Assembly: GCF_019457615.1 (NCBI RefSeq)
Contig: NZ_CP080414.1
Coordinates: 3,036,501 to 3,100,500, forward strand
Length of the DNA: 64,000 bases
Source: Shewanella zhangzhouensis
GTDB lineage: Bacteria; Pseudomonadota; Gammaproteobacteria; Enterobacterales; Shewanellaceae
Direction of reading: 5' to 3'
The notes below the pieces were generated by a model, which was given only the letters and a program-made list of their open reading frames with translations, did no database searches and was not told the origin of the DNA. Shown here one piece after another: positions 49,769-59,083 of the stretch (its first letter is position 1; every line of letters starts with the position of its first letter). The position numbers and the translations under genes were made by a program.

Positions 49769-52700
49769 TTACTTGATATCGTCGGCCTCGCCCCTTTGCG
49801 GCATGGGCTTGGCTTTGAACTCAGGCACCGGCTCGGCGGCAATCTTCGCCTTGAGCAGACTTATCCCCTTGGCGAGCTGCGCATCTTCACCCTTGAAGGT
49901 GGCAACCGGCAGGTTATCGACTTCGATATCCGGGCTCACCCCACGGCCTTCCAACACCCAGCGGCCATCGATGGCATACTGAGGATATTCGGCAACTCTC
50001 GCCATACCCTTGTCGGTCAGGGCATTACGGCCAGAGAGCCACACACCGGCACCGGCAGTTTGCTTGCCCACCAGGGGCGCCAGTCCCAGCGCCTTGATAC
50101 CGGCAGAAAAGGTTTCACCGTCGGAGTAAGTCAGCTGATCGGTCAGTACCACCAAATGGCCACGGAAAGCCTGCTGCATGTTGCTGTTGGCATCCCCATG
50201 GGTGGGTTGCCAGAATGCCCAGGCTTTGCGCAGTAGCTTTTCAATCACCCAGCTGTCGATATTGCCACCCCGGTTGCGGCGTACATCGATAATCAGACCT
50301 TCTTTATCGAAGTTGGCGTAAAATTCGCGGGCAAAGCTGGCGATGTCACCGGCGCCCATGGCATAGAGGTGCAGGTAGCCAATCTTGCCACTGCTGGCAT
50401 TGGCCACTTCGGCGGCATTGTGATTTACCCAGTCCTGATACCTCAGACCAGCTTCATCCTGCGCGGAAACCGGCAAGACCACTGTCTGATGTGTCTTATT
50501 GCCGCGCTTGAGCGTCAGCAGCACCTGTTTGCCGCCCTGATTACGCAGCAGACTGGCCACATCGGCCACTGTGGCTACCTTGCGGCCATTGATTGCAGTG
50601 ATAAAGTCCCCTTCGCGGGCATCCACCCCGGGACGGGCCAAAGGCGCCGCCTTTGATGGTAATTCAGGGTCGGTCTTCATGATGCTTTCAATCACCACAC
50701 CGCTGTCGCGCTGGGCAAAACGGGCGCCGAGACCGGCTGGCTGAGGACGGTTTGGATCCTTTGGCATATCGCCGCCACGCACCTGGGAGTGCAGCGCATC
50801 CAGCTCGCCCATCATCTGCATAAAGATGTCGTTCAGTTCGTGACGGTCGGTTACCCGGTCAACCAGGGGCAGGTAACGGGCACGCATGGCTTTCCAATCT
50901 ACGCCGCGCATATTCTTGTCAAAGAAAGAATCCCTGTGCATCAGCCAGGCATCATCGAACATCTGCTGCCATTCGGCTTTGGGATTGAGCTCCAGCTGCC
51001 AGTCCTGGGTACGCACCCTGGCGTTGGCAAGGTCGCCCGGCAGCTTGTCACCGGCATCCACTATCAGGAGTTCGTTGGGATTACTCTTTTTCGACAGCAG
51101 CAGCTTTTTCCCATCCATCGATAATACATAACTGCCGATATCGTCGCCGAAGGTATCCAGCTTGGGTGCCAGACCATCGAACTTGGCCACCTTCAACGCC
51201 GATTGATTCCCGGCGATATCGCCATCGAGCAGGTACAGGCGGTCGGCGCCCAGGGTCAGGTTACTGAAGTTGCCCGTGCCCACAGGCACTTGCCACAGAC
51301 GCCCTGCCAGTCCCTGCCAGTCAACCTTGAGGGTCACTGGCTTGTCGCCGTCAGCCGCCTTGGGACTTGCCGTAAGTTCGGTGGGACGCTCAAAGGCAAA
51401 GCGGGCATCCTGTCTCAGCGCCAGGGCAAACACGCCGGTGCGCTTATCGAATACAGGCCCCATGTTGCGGTCACCCCATGGCGAGCCGGGGGTGGCATTG
51501 AATTCACGGTTGGACAGGAAATACAACCATTCACCATCACGGCTGAAGGCCGGTGAGAAAGACTCGTATTTGTCGCTGGTCAGGCTTGCCTGACGCTTCT
51601 CTTCCAGGCTGTAGAGCACAATCTGGCTGCGGTTTTGCCCAATAACATTCATCCCCAGCGCCAAAAAGCGGCTATCGGGGGACCAAATAATGTCGCCGTA
51701 GGGCCCCAGGCCCTGATGGCCGGTCACAATGCGACTGTTGGTGCCCTTTTTAATGTCGTACAGGTACAGGTTGCCGTCGTAGTCATCATGGGCCAGATAA
51801 TGGCCATCGGGAGACAATACCAGGCTCATACGCATGGCACTTGCATCCTGAGTCAACTGCACACCGCCATCACTGCCATCGGCGGGGAACCGCCACAGCT
51901 CTTGCTCGCCACTGGCATCACTGATCCCAAATACCGACTGACCATCATGACTGAGCACGGCATTGCGGATACGGCTATCGGCAGGCACGCCAACCTGCAC
52001 CAGACGGCGCCCGTCGGTAGCGGCAATAGCTACCTTGCTGCGGGCGGTAATCACCGCCTTGTCGCCGGACGGCGCCAAGCGCACATCCGACACATAATCC
52101 ATGGGGTTATTGACCCAGCGTGCGCGGCGGGCGGTGAAGTCAGATGTGAGTGACAGCGGCAGAACCTCATCTTTGCCGCTGGCGATATCCAGTACCCGAA
52201 TATCGGCACCCATCTGGAATACCAGCTTGCCGTTGTTGATGCGGGCGGCGCGGATTTGGAAATCCTTGTACTGGCTGTGCTGACGCAGATCATCGCCCTT
52301 GGGCATTACCGAATAGAGGTTATCGTTGCCATCGGCGTCGCTGATAAAGTAAAGACGCCCCTGCCATGGCATGGGCTGGCGCAGCGAACCAGGGTGGCCT
52401 TCCAGCAAACGCTCGGCTTCTTTATTGCTGCCAAGTTCATAACGCCACAACTCGCCCCGTGCACCACCGCGATACACCTTGGCGTTATCCCCGGTGGCCT
52501 GCAGACCAAAACGGACGAAATACAGATACTGCCCCTTGTCGTCCATGGCGCCTTCAATGGCATCGGCAAGCGGCAAATCTTCGGTCTTGAGAGTCTTGGG
52601 GTCGACCAGGCGCAGTACCCAGTAGTTGGCCGGACCAAATGCGTTGTCAGTGGCATAGAGAACCCGTCCGTCCTGACTCCAGCCCTGCAACCTCACCCGA

Positions 52701-53023
52701 CTGTTTTCAAAGCTTACCCGCTTGGCTTCTCCACCGCCGATGGGCATCAGATACACTTCATCTGTGCCATCGTAGTTGGCCACAAAGGCAACCTGGGTCC
52801 CGTCCGGGGAAATGCGGGCCTGAGACTCCTCGGCGCTTTGGCTGGTCAGACGGCTGGCCTGGGTCTGGCCGAGACGGTTTAGCCAAAGGTCTCCTTCGGC
52901 AGTAAACACCAGGGTATCGTCATGCAGTTCGGGGAAGCGGTAATAACCGTCGCTGCCGTGGGCTGGCAGGCCTAAGGTTCCCAGGGCCAGCAGGCAGCCG
53001 GCAACGGAGAGGCGAAGTTTCAT
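49769..53023 (-). CDS. Tricorn-type S41 peptidase with beta-propeller repeats
   Basis: 1084 residues from ATG 53023; the upstream ATG at 53104 adds a non-signal leader and is rejected. The signal peptide ends PAHGS. Residues 25-650 are beta-propeller repeats (SPDGHYLAHDDYDG, SRDGEWLYFLSN). A PDZ domain (DFITAINGRKVATVADVASL) and an S41 protease domain follow, with GLIIDVRRNRGGNIDSW and nucleophile Ser near 966 in DQLTYSDGETFSAG. Tricorn proteins degrade oligopeptides; the signal peptide makes this a periplasmic form. It precedes an M61 peptidase gene of the same orientation. Confidence 0.9.
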   Translation of the reverse strand: MKLRLSVAGCLLALGTLGLPAHGSDGYYRFPELHDDTLVFTAEGDLWLNRLGQTQASRLTSQSAEESQARISPDGTQVAFVANYDGTDEVYLMPIGGGEAKRVSFENSRVRLQGWSQDGRVLYATDNAFGPANYWVLRLVDPKTLKTEDLPLADAIEGAMDDKGQYLYFVRFGLQATGDNAKVYRGGARGELWRYELGSNKEAERLLEGHPGSLRQPMPWQGRLYFISDADGNDNLYSVMPKGDDLRQHSQYKDFQIRAARINNGKLVFQMGADIRVLDIASGKDEVLPLSLTSDFTARRARWVNNPMDYVSDVRLAPSGDKAVITARSKVAIAATDGRRLVQVGVPADSRIRNAVLSHDGQSVFGISDASGEQELWRFPADGSDGGVQLTQDASAMRMSLVLSPDGHYLAHDDYDGNLYLYDIKKGTNSRIVTGHQGLGPYGDIIWSPDSRFLALGMNVIGQNRSQIVLYSLEEKRQASLTSDKYESFSPAFSRDGEWLYFLSNREFNATPGSPWGDRNMGPVFDKRTGVFALALRQDARFAFERPTELTASPKAADGDKPVTLKVDWQGLAGRLWQVPVGTGNFSNLTLGADRLYLLDGDIAGNQSALKVAKFDGLAPKLDTFGDDIGSYVLSMDGKKLLLSKKSNPNELLIVDAGDKLPGDLANARVRTQDWQLELNPKAEWQQMFDDAWLMHRDSFFDKNMRGVDWKAMRARYLPLVDRVTDRHELNDIFMQMMGELDALHSQVRGGDMPKDPNRPQPAGLGARFAQRDSGVVIESIMKTDPELPSKAAPLARPGVDAREGDFITAINGRKVATVADVASLLRNQGGKQVLLTLKRGNKTHQTVVLPVSAQDEAGLRYQDWVNHNAAEVANASSGKIGYLHLYAMGAGDIASFAREFYANFDKEGLIIDVRRNRGGNIDSWVIEKLLRKAWAFWQPTHGDANSNMQQAFRGHLVVLTDQLTYSDGETFSAGIKALGLAPLVGKQTAGAGVWLSGRNALTDKGMARVAEYPQYAIDGRWVLEGRGVSPDIEVDNLPVATFKGEDAQLAKGISLLKAKIAAEPVPEFKAKPMPQRGEADDIK

Positions 53024-53208
53024 TGGGTGGTTATCCTGTCGTTTTTTTTGGTAATGTTGAAAGGAGTCTGTACCGGACATAAATGCAAGCCCAGACACTA
53101 TCAAAGCGAAGTGGCCCCGTCAGCTGAATTAGGCCACAGAAGTTTTAGCAAATGTGTCTTGTGTAGCCCTCTCCTGCTTTTGCAAAGACCGGCGATGGCC
53201 TCGGGGAT

Positions 53209-53230
53209 AAAAAAGCCGGCTTGCGCCGGC
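53209..53230 (-). terminator. Intrinsic terminator of the M61 gene
   Basis: On the minus strand GCCGGC, GCAA, GCCGGC followed by TTTTTT, immediately after the M61 stop. Confidence 0.88.
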
Positions 53231-53236
53231 CTTTCA

Positions 53237-55048
53237 TCAACTCTTTTTAAACTCACCTTTCTTGTCGAACGGCCAGTCAATGCCAAGCCAGGCCTTGAAG
53301 AAGGCCTTTTGCTTGTCTGACACCTTCGCCAGCGGCTTGAGCGCGGCTTTACCTTCGGGTCTTTCGCCAAGCTCCAGAGTGGTTTGCCTGAGGCTGTCAT
53401 CGGCAAAATAGGACACAGTGATACTGTCGCCTGCCTTGAAATCGGCCAGACGTTTCTCAAAACCCTCGGCGGTAACCTTGAGGCCATTGATGGCAACCAG
53501 CTCGTTACCGGCAACCAATCCAGCTTCCCATGCCTTGCCACCCCTATCGAGGGTTTGCAGCTTTAGGCTGCCGGATACCAGACTGAAGCCCGGATAGACT
53601 TTGGCTTTGCCGTCGCTGTCGTCTTTGCCATAAACCAGTCTCAAACCGGCACGGGACAGCAGCTCATCAAAATCCAGCGCCATGGGGGAGTCGATATGAC
53701 TGTGCCACCAGGGGCCATAGTCCTTGCCGGTCAGTTGGGTCAGAATGCCTTTGACATCCTCGACGCGGTAGCTCTTTGGCACCGCGAAGTCGCGGTACAA
53801 GACCCGGTGCACATCACGATACGAGTGTTTAAGCTTGGTGTCAGAGAGGATAGCCATGTCCAGCGCCATCGACGCCATATACCCCTCCGAGTAAATGTTT
53901 ACGCTGTGGTTATGGGCATAATCACCCCCCTGGGCGACCCACTCCCCGAGACTGGCCTCGGCCACCGATTGGATTTCACGGCCCGGGGTTTGCTGATGAC
54001 GGTCAATACGCCCGGCGATATCTTCGAGCAGCTCTTTGGCGGTGATAACACCGGCCCGTGCAAGCAGCTGATGCTGAAAATAACTGGTGGAGCCTTCGGC
54101 TATCCACAGTAAAGAAGTCAGTCCTTCGTGCTGATAGTCATAGGGCACAAGACCGGCCGGACGATAGGCCTTCACGTTCCAGGTATGGATAAACTCGTGG
54201 GAGGCGGTGGAGATAAATCTCAGGTAATCCTTGCGCTCGCGGAACATAAAACGCGGCAGCTGGATAACGGTGGAATTGAGATGCTCGGTGGCACCGCGGG
54301 CACCACTGGTGGCGTGAACCATATAGACATAACGTTCGAAGGGAAAACCGTCCCAGATGGCGCTGGCCTGGGTGCCAAGCTTGGTCAAATCGGTGACCAT
54401 TTTATCCAGGTCATAATTGCCCTCACCCCACACAACCAACTCATAGTCACGTTTGGCGGACGAAAAACTGCGATGATGGCTGATGCCGGTTTCAATGGGC
54501 GAGTCCACCAGCACATCGTAGTTGGGCGCCACAAAACTGTGGGCGCCATCGCCCTTACTCATGCCCGAATAGCTTTGCCAGCCTTCCGGAACCTTGAGAC
54601 TGACACTGAGTTCCTGGTCCCGAAACTGCGGGCTGTACATAAATACGCTGCTGGCATCCAGATAAGCATGGGAAGCATCGATATGACGGGTTCTGAGCCC
54701 AAGTTCATCGGCATAGAGCTGATAGGATACAGTCACTTCTGATGCCTCGGGCAGGCTCAATACCCACTCGCCACTGGCGCTTCGCCGCCAGGGCACAGCA
54801 TTGCCATTGGCATCCATGGCCTGGAAGGCGCGCACGCCGTCAGCCAGTGGCAATACCTGATATTTACCGGTACGCCACACGGGTAAATTCACCGGAAAGT
54901 CTCCGGCCTCCACCTTGGGAAAATGTACTTCAACTTTGGCCAGATGATGGGTCGGAGAAGAAAGATCGATGTGATAATCCACACCGGCAAATGCGCAAGT
55001 CGAAATAAACAGTGACAAGGGTAAAAAGGCAGTTAACTTTTGTTCCAC
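53237..55048 (-). CDS. M61 glycyl aminopeptidase-like metalloprotease with PDZ
   Basis: 603 residues from a GTG at 55048, chosen because AAGGA stands 7 bases upstream and the signal peptide (LTAFLPLSLFISTCAFAG) then begins properly; the ATG at 55111 would add 21 unrelated residues. The zinc site is HEFIHTWN near residue 280 with a downstream Glu in LLWIAEGSTSYF. A C-terminal PDZ-like part (GLVAGNELVAINGLKV) follows. Periplasmic aminopeptidase activity on glycine-starting peptides is the family role. Confidence 0.88.
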   Translation of the reverse strand: MEQKLTAFLPLSLFISTCAFAGVDYHIDLSSPTHHLAKVEVHFPKVEAGDFPVNLPVWRTGKYQVLPLADGVRAFQAMDANGNAVPWRRSASGEWVLSLPEASEVTVSYQLYADELGLRTRHIDASHAYLDASSVFMYSPQFRDQELSVSLKVPEGWQSYSGMSKGDGAHSFVAPNYDVLVDSPIETGISHHRSFSSAKRDYELVVWGEGNYDLDKMVTDLTKLGTQASAIWDGFPFERYVYMVHATSGARGATEHLNSTVIQLPRFMFRERKDYLRFISTASHEFIHTWNVKAYRPAGLVPYDYQHEGLTSLLWIAEGSTSYFQHQLLARAGVITAKELLEDIAGRIDRHQQTPGREIQSVAEASLGEWVAQGGDYAHNHSVNIYSEGYMASMALDMAILSDTKLKHSYRDVHRVLYRDFAVPKSYRVEDVKGILTQLTGKDYGPWWHSHIDSPMALDFDELLSRAGLRLVYGKDDSDGKAKVYPGFSLVSGSLKLQTLDRGGKAWEAGLVAGNELVAINGLKVTAEGFEKRLADFKAGDSITVSYFADDSLRQTTLELGERPEGKAALKPLAKVSDKQKAFFKAWLGIDWPFDKKGEFKKS

Positions 55049-55187
55049 TCTGTTGTCCTTATAGGTATGATGGAATCCAATAATAGGGCTTGAGTATAAC
55101 AAGACATTCATCTCCCCTCATCCTGATGTCACAAATGCTGACAATTTCCTGATTTTTGCAGGGGCAGACTTGAGCGACGGATAATTT

Positions 55188-57338
55188 ATGCGATTTATTT
55201 TATTGGCTTTATCGCTGTTAATTCTGTGTTTATCCCATCTTGCATTCGCAAGAGACCTCAAGTCGGAAGAAGTTGAACTTAGAGAGTCACCGCAGCAGAT
55301 TTTTAATCGTGTCAATGCGTCGCTTCCGCTGCCCCCATCAGTGCTTGAAACCCGTGCCGCATTCAGTGCTTACGCCAGAGAGCAAGGCTTATCGGTAGAA
55401 GAACTCGCCGAACTGCTGGCCCTGATTGCCCGTGCCAACTTGCAACCCAATGTTGAAAATGCCAACAAAGCCCAGGACCTTGAGCTGATTGTCAGCTCGC
55501 TGGAAAAATCGGCGGCTACACCCTACGAAAAAGCCATGGCCCTGATGCTCAGAGGTCGGATGCTGGGCAGGCTTGAACTCAAGTTTGAAGAAGCGGCCGG
55601 CTATTTCATTCAGGCGCTCACTCAGGATCAGGAGAGCCAGAGTCTGACCTCGCAGGTGCTGAGACTCAACCTGCATGAGCAGCTCGGTAGTATGTATCTG
55701 ATGATCAATCAGGACGTGACCGCTCTGGTACATCTGCAGAAGTTCCGGGACCAGGCCTATCAACTTCGCGATGACTATCTGATAGCCAATGCCGAAGCCG
55801 AGCTTGGCAAGTACTACAACAAAAAACAGGAACTGACCAAGGCGTTGCAGCATTACAGCGAGGCTTTGCGGCTGTCGGATCAGGAACATCATCCTTTCCA
55901 ACGCGCGTTTCTCCAGATGCAGCTGGCCAAGGTATATCGTGATTTAGGGCAACACAGCGAAGCCCTGAGCCATGCCCACGATGCTGCCGAAACCTTTGGC
56001 CAGATAGGCAGTGAAAACTACCTGTCGGCCACCCTGACCGTCATCGCCATGACCCATGCAGGTAATAACGAGTGGAACAAGGCAATCGACTATTACCTCA
56101 ATGCCCTTCAGGTCGACAGACGCAGTGGCAATTATTCCGCACTTGCCCGTAACTTCCACAACCTGGGTGAAGCCTATGGGGAGCTGGGTGAACTCGAACT
56201 GGCGCTGAATTATCTGCAGCAGGCCAATCAGATGTTTGCCGAGCGGAAAATGAAGCACTTTTTGGTGTATAACGAAGTCTTGATTGCCGAAACCTTCTGT
56301 AAGTTATCCCAATGGCAGCCCTGCCGTGAGCATGCAGACATTGCATACAACCTCGCCCGTCAGCAGTCCCTCAATGATGTACTTATCGAGTCGCTCAGCC
56401 AAAAAGTAATTGCTGCCAAAGCCCTGGCCGACTTGCAGGATGCGCTGGATTTCCAGCAGCAAATCATCAGCCTGCAACAAGAAGAAGCCGCCCCTCAGAT
56501 TGCTGCCAACCCGAGCACATCGGCACTGACCGAACAAAAACTGAGGCTGGATTTACACCAAAAGAATGAGCAGCTGCAAGAGAGCCATGCCCATCTCAGG
56601 GAGCGCACTATACTGCTGGCCGGCAGCCTGATGCTGGTGCTCACGCTGGCAACCATGGTTTGGCACTATCGTCGCTCACGCCGGGAGCTTAAGGCCAAAA
56701 TCGCCTCGTTAAAGCATAAGCTGCCTCTGGACGGAGCCACGGCACACCCGGGTTTTCCGGCCCTTCGCAGTGCGATTAAAAGCCCAAAGACCAAGGCAGT
56801 GGCACTGCTGCGAATAGACAGCTTATGTGAATCTGATATCAAACTTGGCCATAAGCGCATGGTGGAAGCAGCAAAAGAAACAGCAAACGCCATTGAAAAA
56901 CTGCCTGGTATCAAAACCTATGTCATACGCCCGGGTCTTGTCGGCTTAAGTTTTGATGAACCCATCCAGGCGGCGGACGCGCTGCTCTTTAACCTCAGAA
57001 ACCAACTCCCCCATATCGAAGGCAGGCTGCGGCTTAGCTTTATTAACCTGCCGTTGCTGCCGAATCCGGAACTTTTTATACCGGATAACAATCATATAGA
57101 AGTGCTTGAATTGGCAATGGCCGGGGCCTTGTCACTGGATGAAGACAAAGATCTATACGTCACCTTATGGGCGCTGGACTTTACGCCCTCAGCGGTTTTC
57201 AGCCATCCGCTGTATTTGCATCTGGAAAAAAGCATCGGCCGCGGCCTGATTAGGGTGGAAACCAACGGCGACAAAGATAAAATAGCCTGGCCCCAATGGC
57301 AGACACCTGCGACAGCGGATGATCCATTAATTAATTGA
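55188..57338 (+). CDS. TPR sensor-like membrane protein with degenerate GGDEF-like end
   Basis: 716 residues. The signal peptide ends near AFA; residues 90-420 are tetratricopeptide repeats (ANAEAELGKYYNKKQELTKA, LARNFHNLGEAYGELGELEL). A coiled coil and a single transmembrane helix near 485-502 (LLAGSLMLVLTLATMVWHY) lead to a cytoplasmic part of about 190 residues. That part (AVALLRIDSLCESDIKLGHK, then VIRPGLVGLSFDE) looks like a GGDEF fold without its GGDEF motif. Periplasmic TPR joined to a cytoplasmic cyclase-like domain is a known Shewanella/Vibrio design. Here it could act as an inactive partner of the active cyclase encoded next. Confidence 0.75.
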   Translation: MRFILLALSLLILCLSHLAFARDLKSEEVELRESPQQIFNRVNASLPLPPSVLETRAAFSAYAREQGLSVEELAELLALIARANLQPNVENANKAQDLELIVSSLEKSAATPYEKAMALMLRGRMLGRLELKFEEAAGYFIQALTQDQESQSLTSQVLRLNLHEQLGSMYLMINQDVTALVHLQKFRDQAYQLRDDYLIANAEAELGKYYNKKQELTKALQHYSEALRLSDQEHHPFQRAFLQMQLAKVYRDLGQHSEALSHAHDAAETFGQIGSENYLSATLTVIAMTHAGNNEWNKAIDYYLNALQVDRRSGNYSALARNFHNLGEAYGELGELELALNYLQQANQMFAERKMKHFLVYNEVLIAETFCKLSQWQPCREHADIAYNLARQQSLNDVLIESLSQKVIAAKALADLQDALDFQQQIISLQQEEAAPQIAANPSTSALTEQKLRLDLHQKNEQLQESHAHLRERTILLAGSLMLVLTLATMVWHYRRSRRELKAKIASLKHKLPLDGATAHPGFPALRSAIKSPKTKAVALLRIDSLCESDIKLGHKRMVEAAKETANAIEKLPGIKTYVIRPGLVGLSFDEPIQAADALLFNLRNQLPHIEGRLRLSFINLPLLPNPELFIPDNNHIEVLELAMAGALSLDEDKDLYVTLWALDFTPSAVFSHPLYLHLEKSIGRGLIRVETNGDKDKIAWPQWQTPATADDPLIN

Positions 57339-57480
57339 TGATTTCAGTCAAATATTCTGCAACGGGATGTGGCTTACGTTTGCACTCTGGGTTGATTGCG
57401 ATACCATTAATCCAGTGGTCAAAATACCGGTTCAGTATGAGAAAACACAGTCAGTTTATTCAGCCAGGAAAGCATTCTGC

Positions 57481-59037
57481 ATGAAGGACGCCAACGAAGC
57501 GATTTCGCAAATCACGCTACTCAAACAGAAACTCCATTCTGCAAAGGTGGCGTTGGATGAGCTCAATGAAGATCGCAACGCAAAGTTGCAAACCTTGCTG
57601 CAGTTCATTTCCAATCTGAGCCTGGCCTGCAAAGGGCAGAATCTCGAGTTGGATAACCGACTTGCCAAATTACGCCATCAACTGACCACCTACGAAAAGC
57701 TCGACGATGCGCTGCCGGATATTGTCGAAGTTGAGCGCTTGCTCAAGGGCCAATATCACCATGTAATGGCACAGCTCGAAGACAGCCGCGCGGGCCTTGG
57801 TCGGGTCGTACGCCAAATTCAGCGTGTCGAGTCCGCACCCGACAAACTCAAAAAAGAAGTCGCCTACTTTAAACAGGATCTCTCCAAGCCTCTGCACACC
57901 GTGTGGGAATATATCCCCAAGGTCGAAAAGTTGATGGCGTTTTACGAAGAGATACTGTCGGCACAGTTTAAGTCCGGTGAACCTTTGGCAGTGCTGCCGA
58001 AACACCGTCAACTGGCCCATGAGCTGGCCCAGATCATCTCCGAAATCGAGTTTCGCAAAGACCAGCGCGATCAGGTGCTGGTGATCAAAGAAATGTTGGC
58101 CGGCGAGATAGATGTTGAGGGGCTGATGGATGCCTATCAAACCATACTGTCGCTGCTGGTTGATAATATCGCCCGTGAGAAAAGTGCCTCTCAGGAATTC
58201 CTCTACGCCCTGAATGATGCCTTGTCTGCGGTGCGCGAAGTCGTTTCAGACTCTTATAACCATACCCAGCGCAGTCATCAGCTCAAGCATCAGCTCAATC
58301 GCGAGATTAACTCCCGGGTCGATAACGTGGGCGAAGCCATAGTGGATATCGAAGATATCACTACGCTCAAGTTTCAAATTACCGAGCAGCTCTCCAGCCT
58401 GCGCTCGGCGCTGTCCCGCAAAGAAGCCCTGGAACAAAGAGAACAGGCGTTGCTGCGCAAGTCGATGGAGACCATGCGCAAAGAACTCAATGAACTTGCC
58501 GAAGAAGCCAGCAACTATAAAGAGCGTTTGTTTGAACAGCAAAAGCTGAATCTGCTGGATACCCTGACCCAATTGCCCAATCGGGCTGCGCTGGAAGAGC
58601 GTATGGAGCAGGAATTCAGGAGCTTCCAGCGCCATAAGCATCCCCTGTGGGTAGCGGTGGCCGACATAGACCACTTCAAGTCCATCAACGATAACTTTGG
58701 CCACAGCACCGGCGATAAGACTCTGCAGGTGATAGCCATGGCGCTGAAGAATTCGCTGCGGGATACTGAGTTCGTGGCCCGCTACGGTGGTGAAGAATTT
58801 GTACTGCTCATCCCAGAAGTATCAGATACTGACATAGTGCAACTGCTGAACCGGGTGCGTGAGAAAGTAAAAAATATTCCATTTAAATTTAAAAATCAGA
58901 GAATTACAGTTACAGTATCCATAGGGGCCGCACGGGTAATGGATAATGAGCTCATTCACGAAACCTTCGAGCGAGCTGACGCGGCCCTCTACAAAGCCAA
59001 ACATGAGAGCAGAGACAGGGTGATTATCGACTGCTAG
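57481..59037 (+). CDS. GGDEF diguanylate cyclase with long coiled-coil N-terminus
   Basis: 518 residues from ATG 57481 (AGGAAAG 11 bases upstream); the earlier ATG at 57367 adds an unsupported leader. Residues 1-355 are almost entirely coiled coil, without membrane segments, and are probably a dimerisation or scaffolding part. The C-terminal cyclase domain has DTLTQLPNRAALEERM, DIDHFKSINDNFGHSTGDK and an active RYGGEEF motif near 435. It should make c-di-GMP in the cytoplasm. No obvious RxxD inhibitory site is seen. It follows the TPR gene after 142 bases. Confidence 0.9.
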   Translation: MKDANEAISQITLLKQKLHSAKVALDELNEDRNAKLQTLLQFISNLSLACKGQNLELDNRLAKLRHQLTTYEKLDDALPDIVEVERLLKGQYHHVMAQLEDSRAGLGRVVRQIQRVESAPDKLKKEVAYFKQDLSKPLHTVWEYIPKVEKLMAFYEEILSAQFKSGEPLAVLPKHRQLAHELAQIISEIEFRKDQRDQVLVIKEMLAGEIDVEGLMDAYQTILSLLVDNIAREKSASQEFLYALNDALSAVREVVSDSYNHTQRSHQLKHQLNREINSRVDNVGEAIVDIEDITTLKFQITEQLSSLRSALSRKEALEQREQALLRKSMETMRKELNELAEEASNYKERLFEQQKLNLLDTLTQLPNRAALEERMEQEFRSFQRHKHPLWVAVADIDHFKSINDNFGHSTGDKTLQVIAMALKNSLRDTEFVARYGGEEFVLLIPEVSDTDIVQLLNRVREKVKNIPFKFKNQRITVTVSIGAARVMDNELIHETFERADAALYKAKHESRDRVIIDC

Positions 59038-59052
59038 CCCCGGTGGGGAGTA

Positions 59053-59083
59053 AGCAACTCCTGTCGACGCACAAGGAGTTGCT
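59053..59083 (+). promoter_or_regulatory. Hairpin covering the ppnN ribosome-binding site
   Basis: AGCAACTCCT at 59053-59062 is fully complementary to AGGAGTTGCT at 59074-59083, leaving an 11-base loop. The right arm contains the whole Shine-Dalgarno AGGAG, and its last base touches the ATG at 59084. In the mRNA this 10-bp stem would hide the ribosome site. There is no T-run, so it is not a terminator of the upstream cyclase gene. Confidence 0.8.

Noticed and set aside
53101..53541. 146-aa minus-strand frame between the tricorn and M61 genes
   Set aside because: It overlaps the M61 C-terminus out of frame and contains the M61 terminator.
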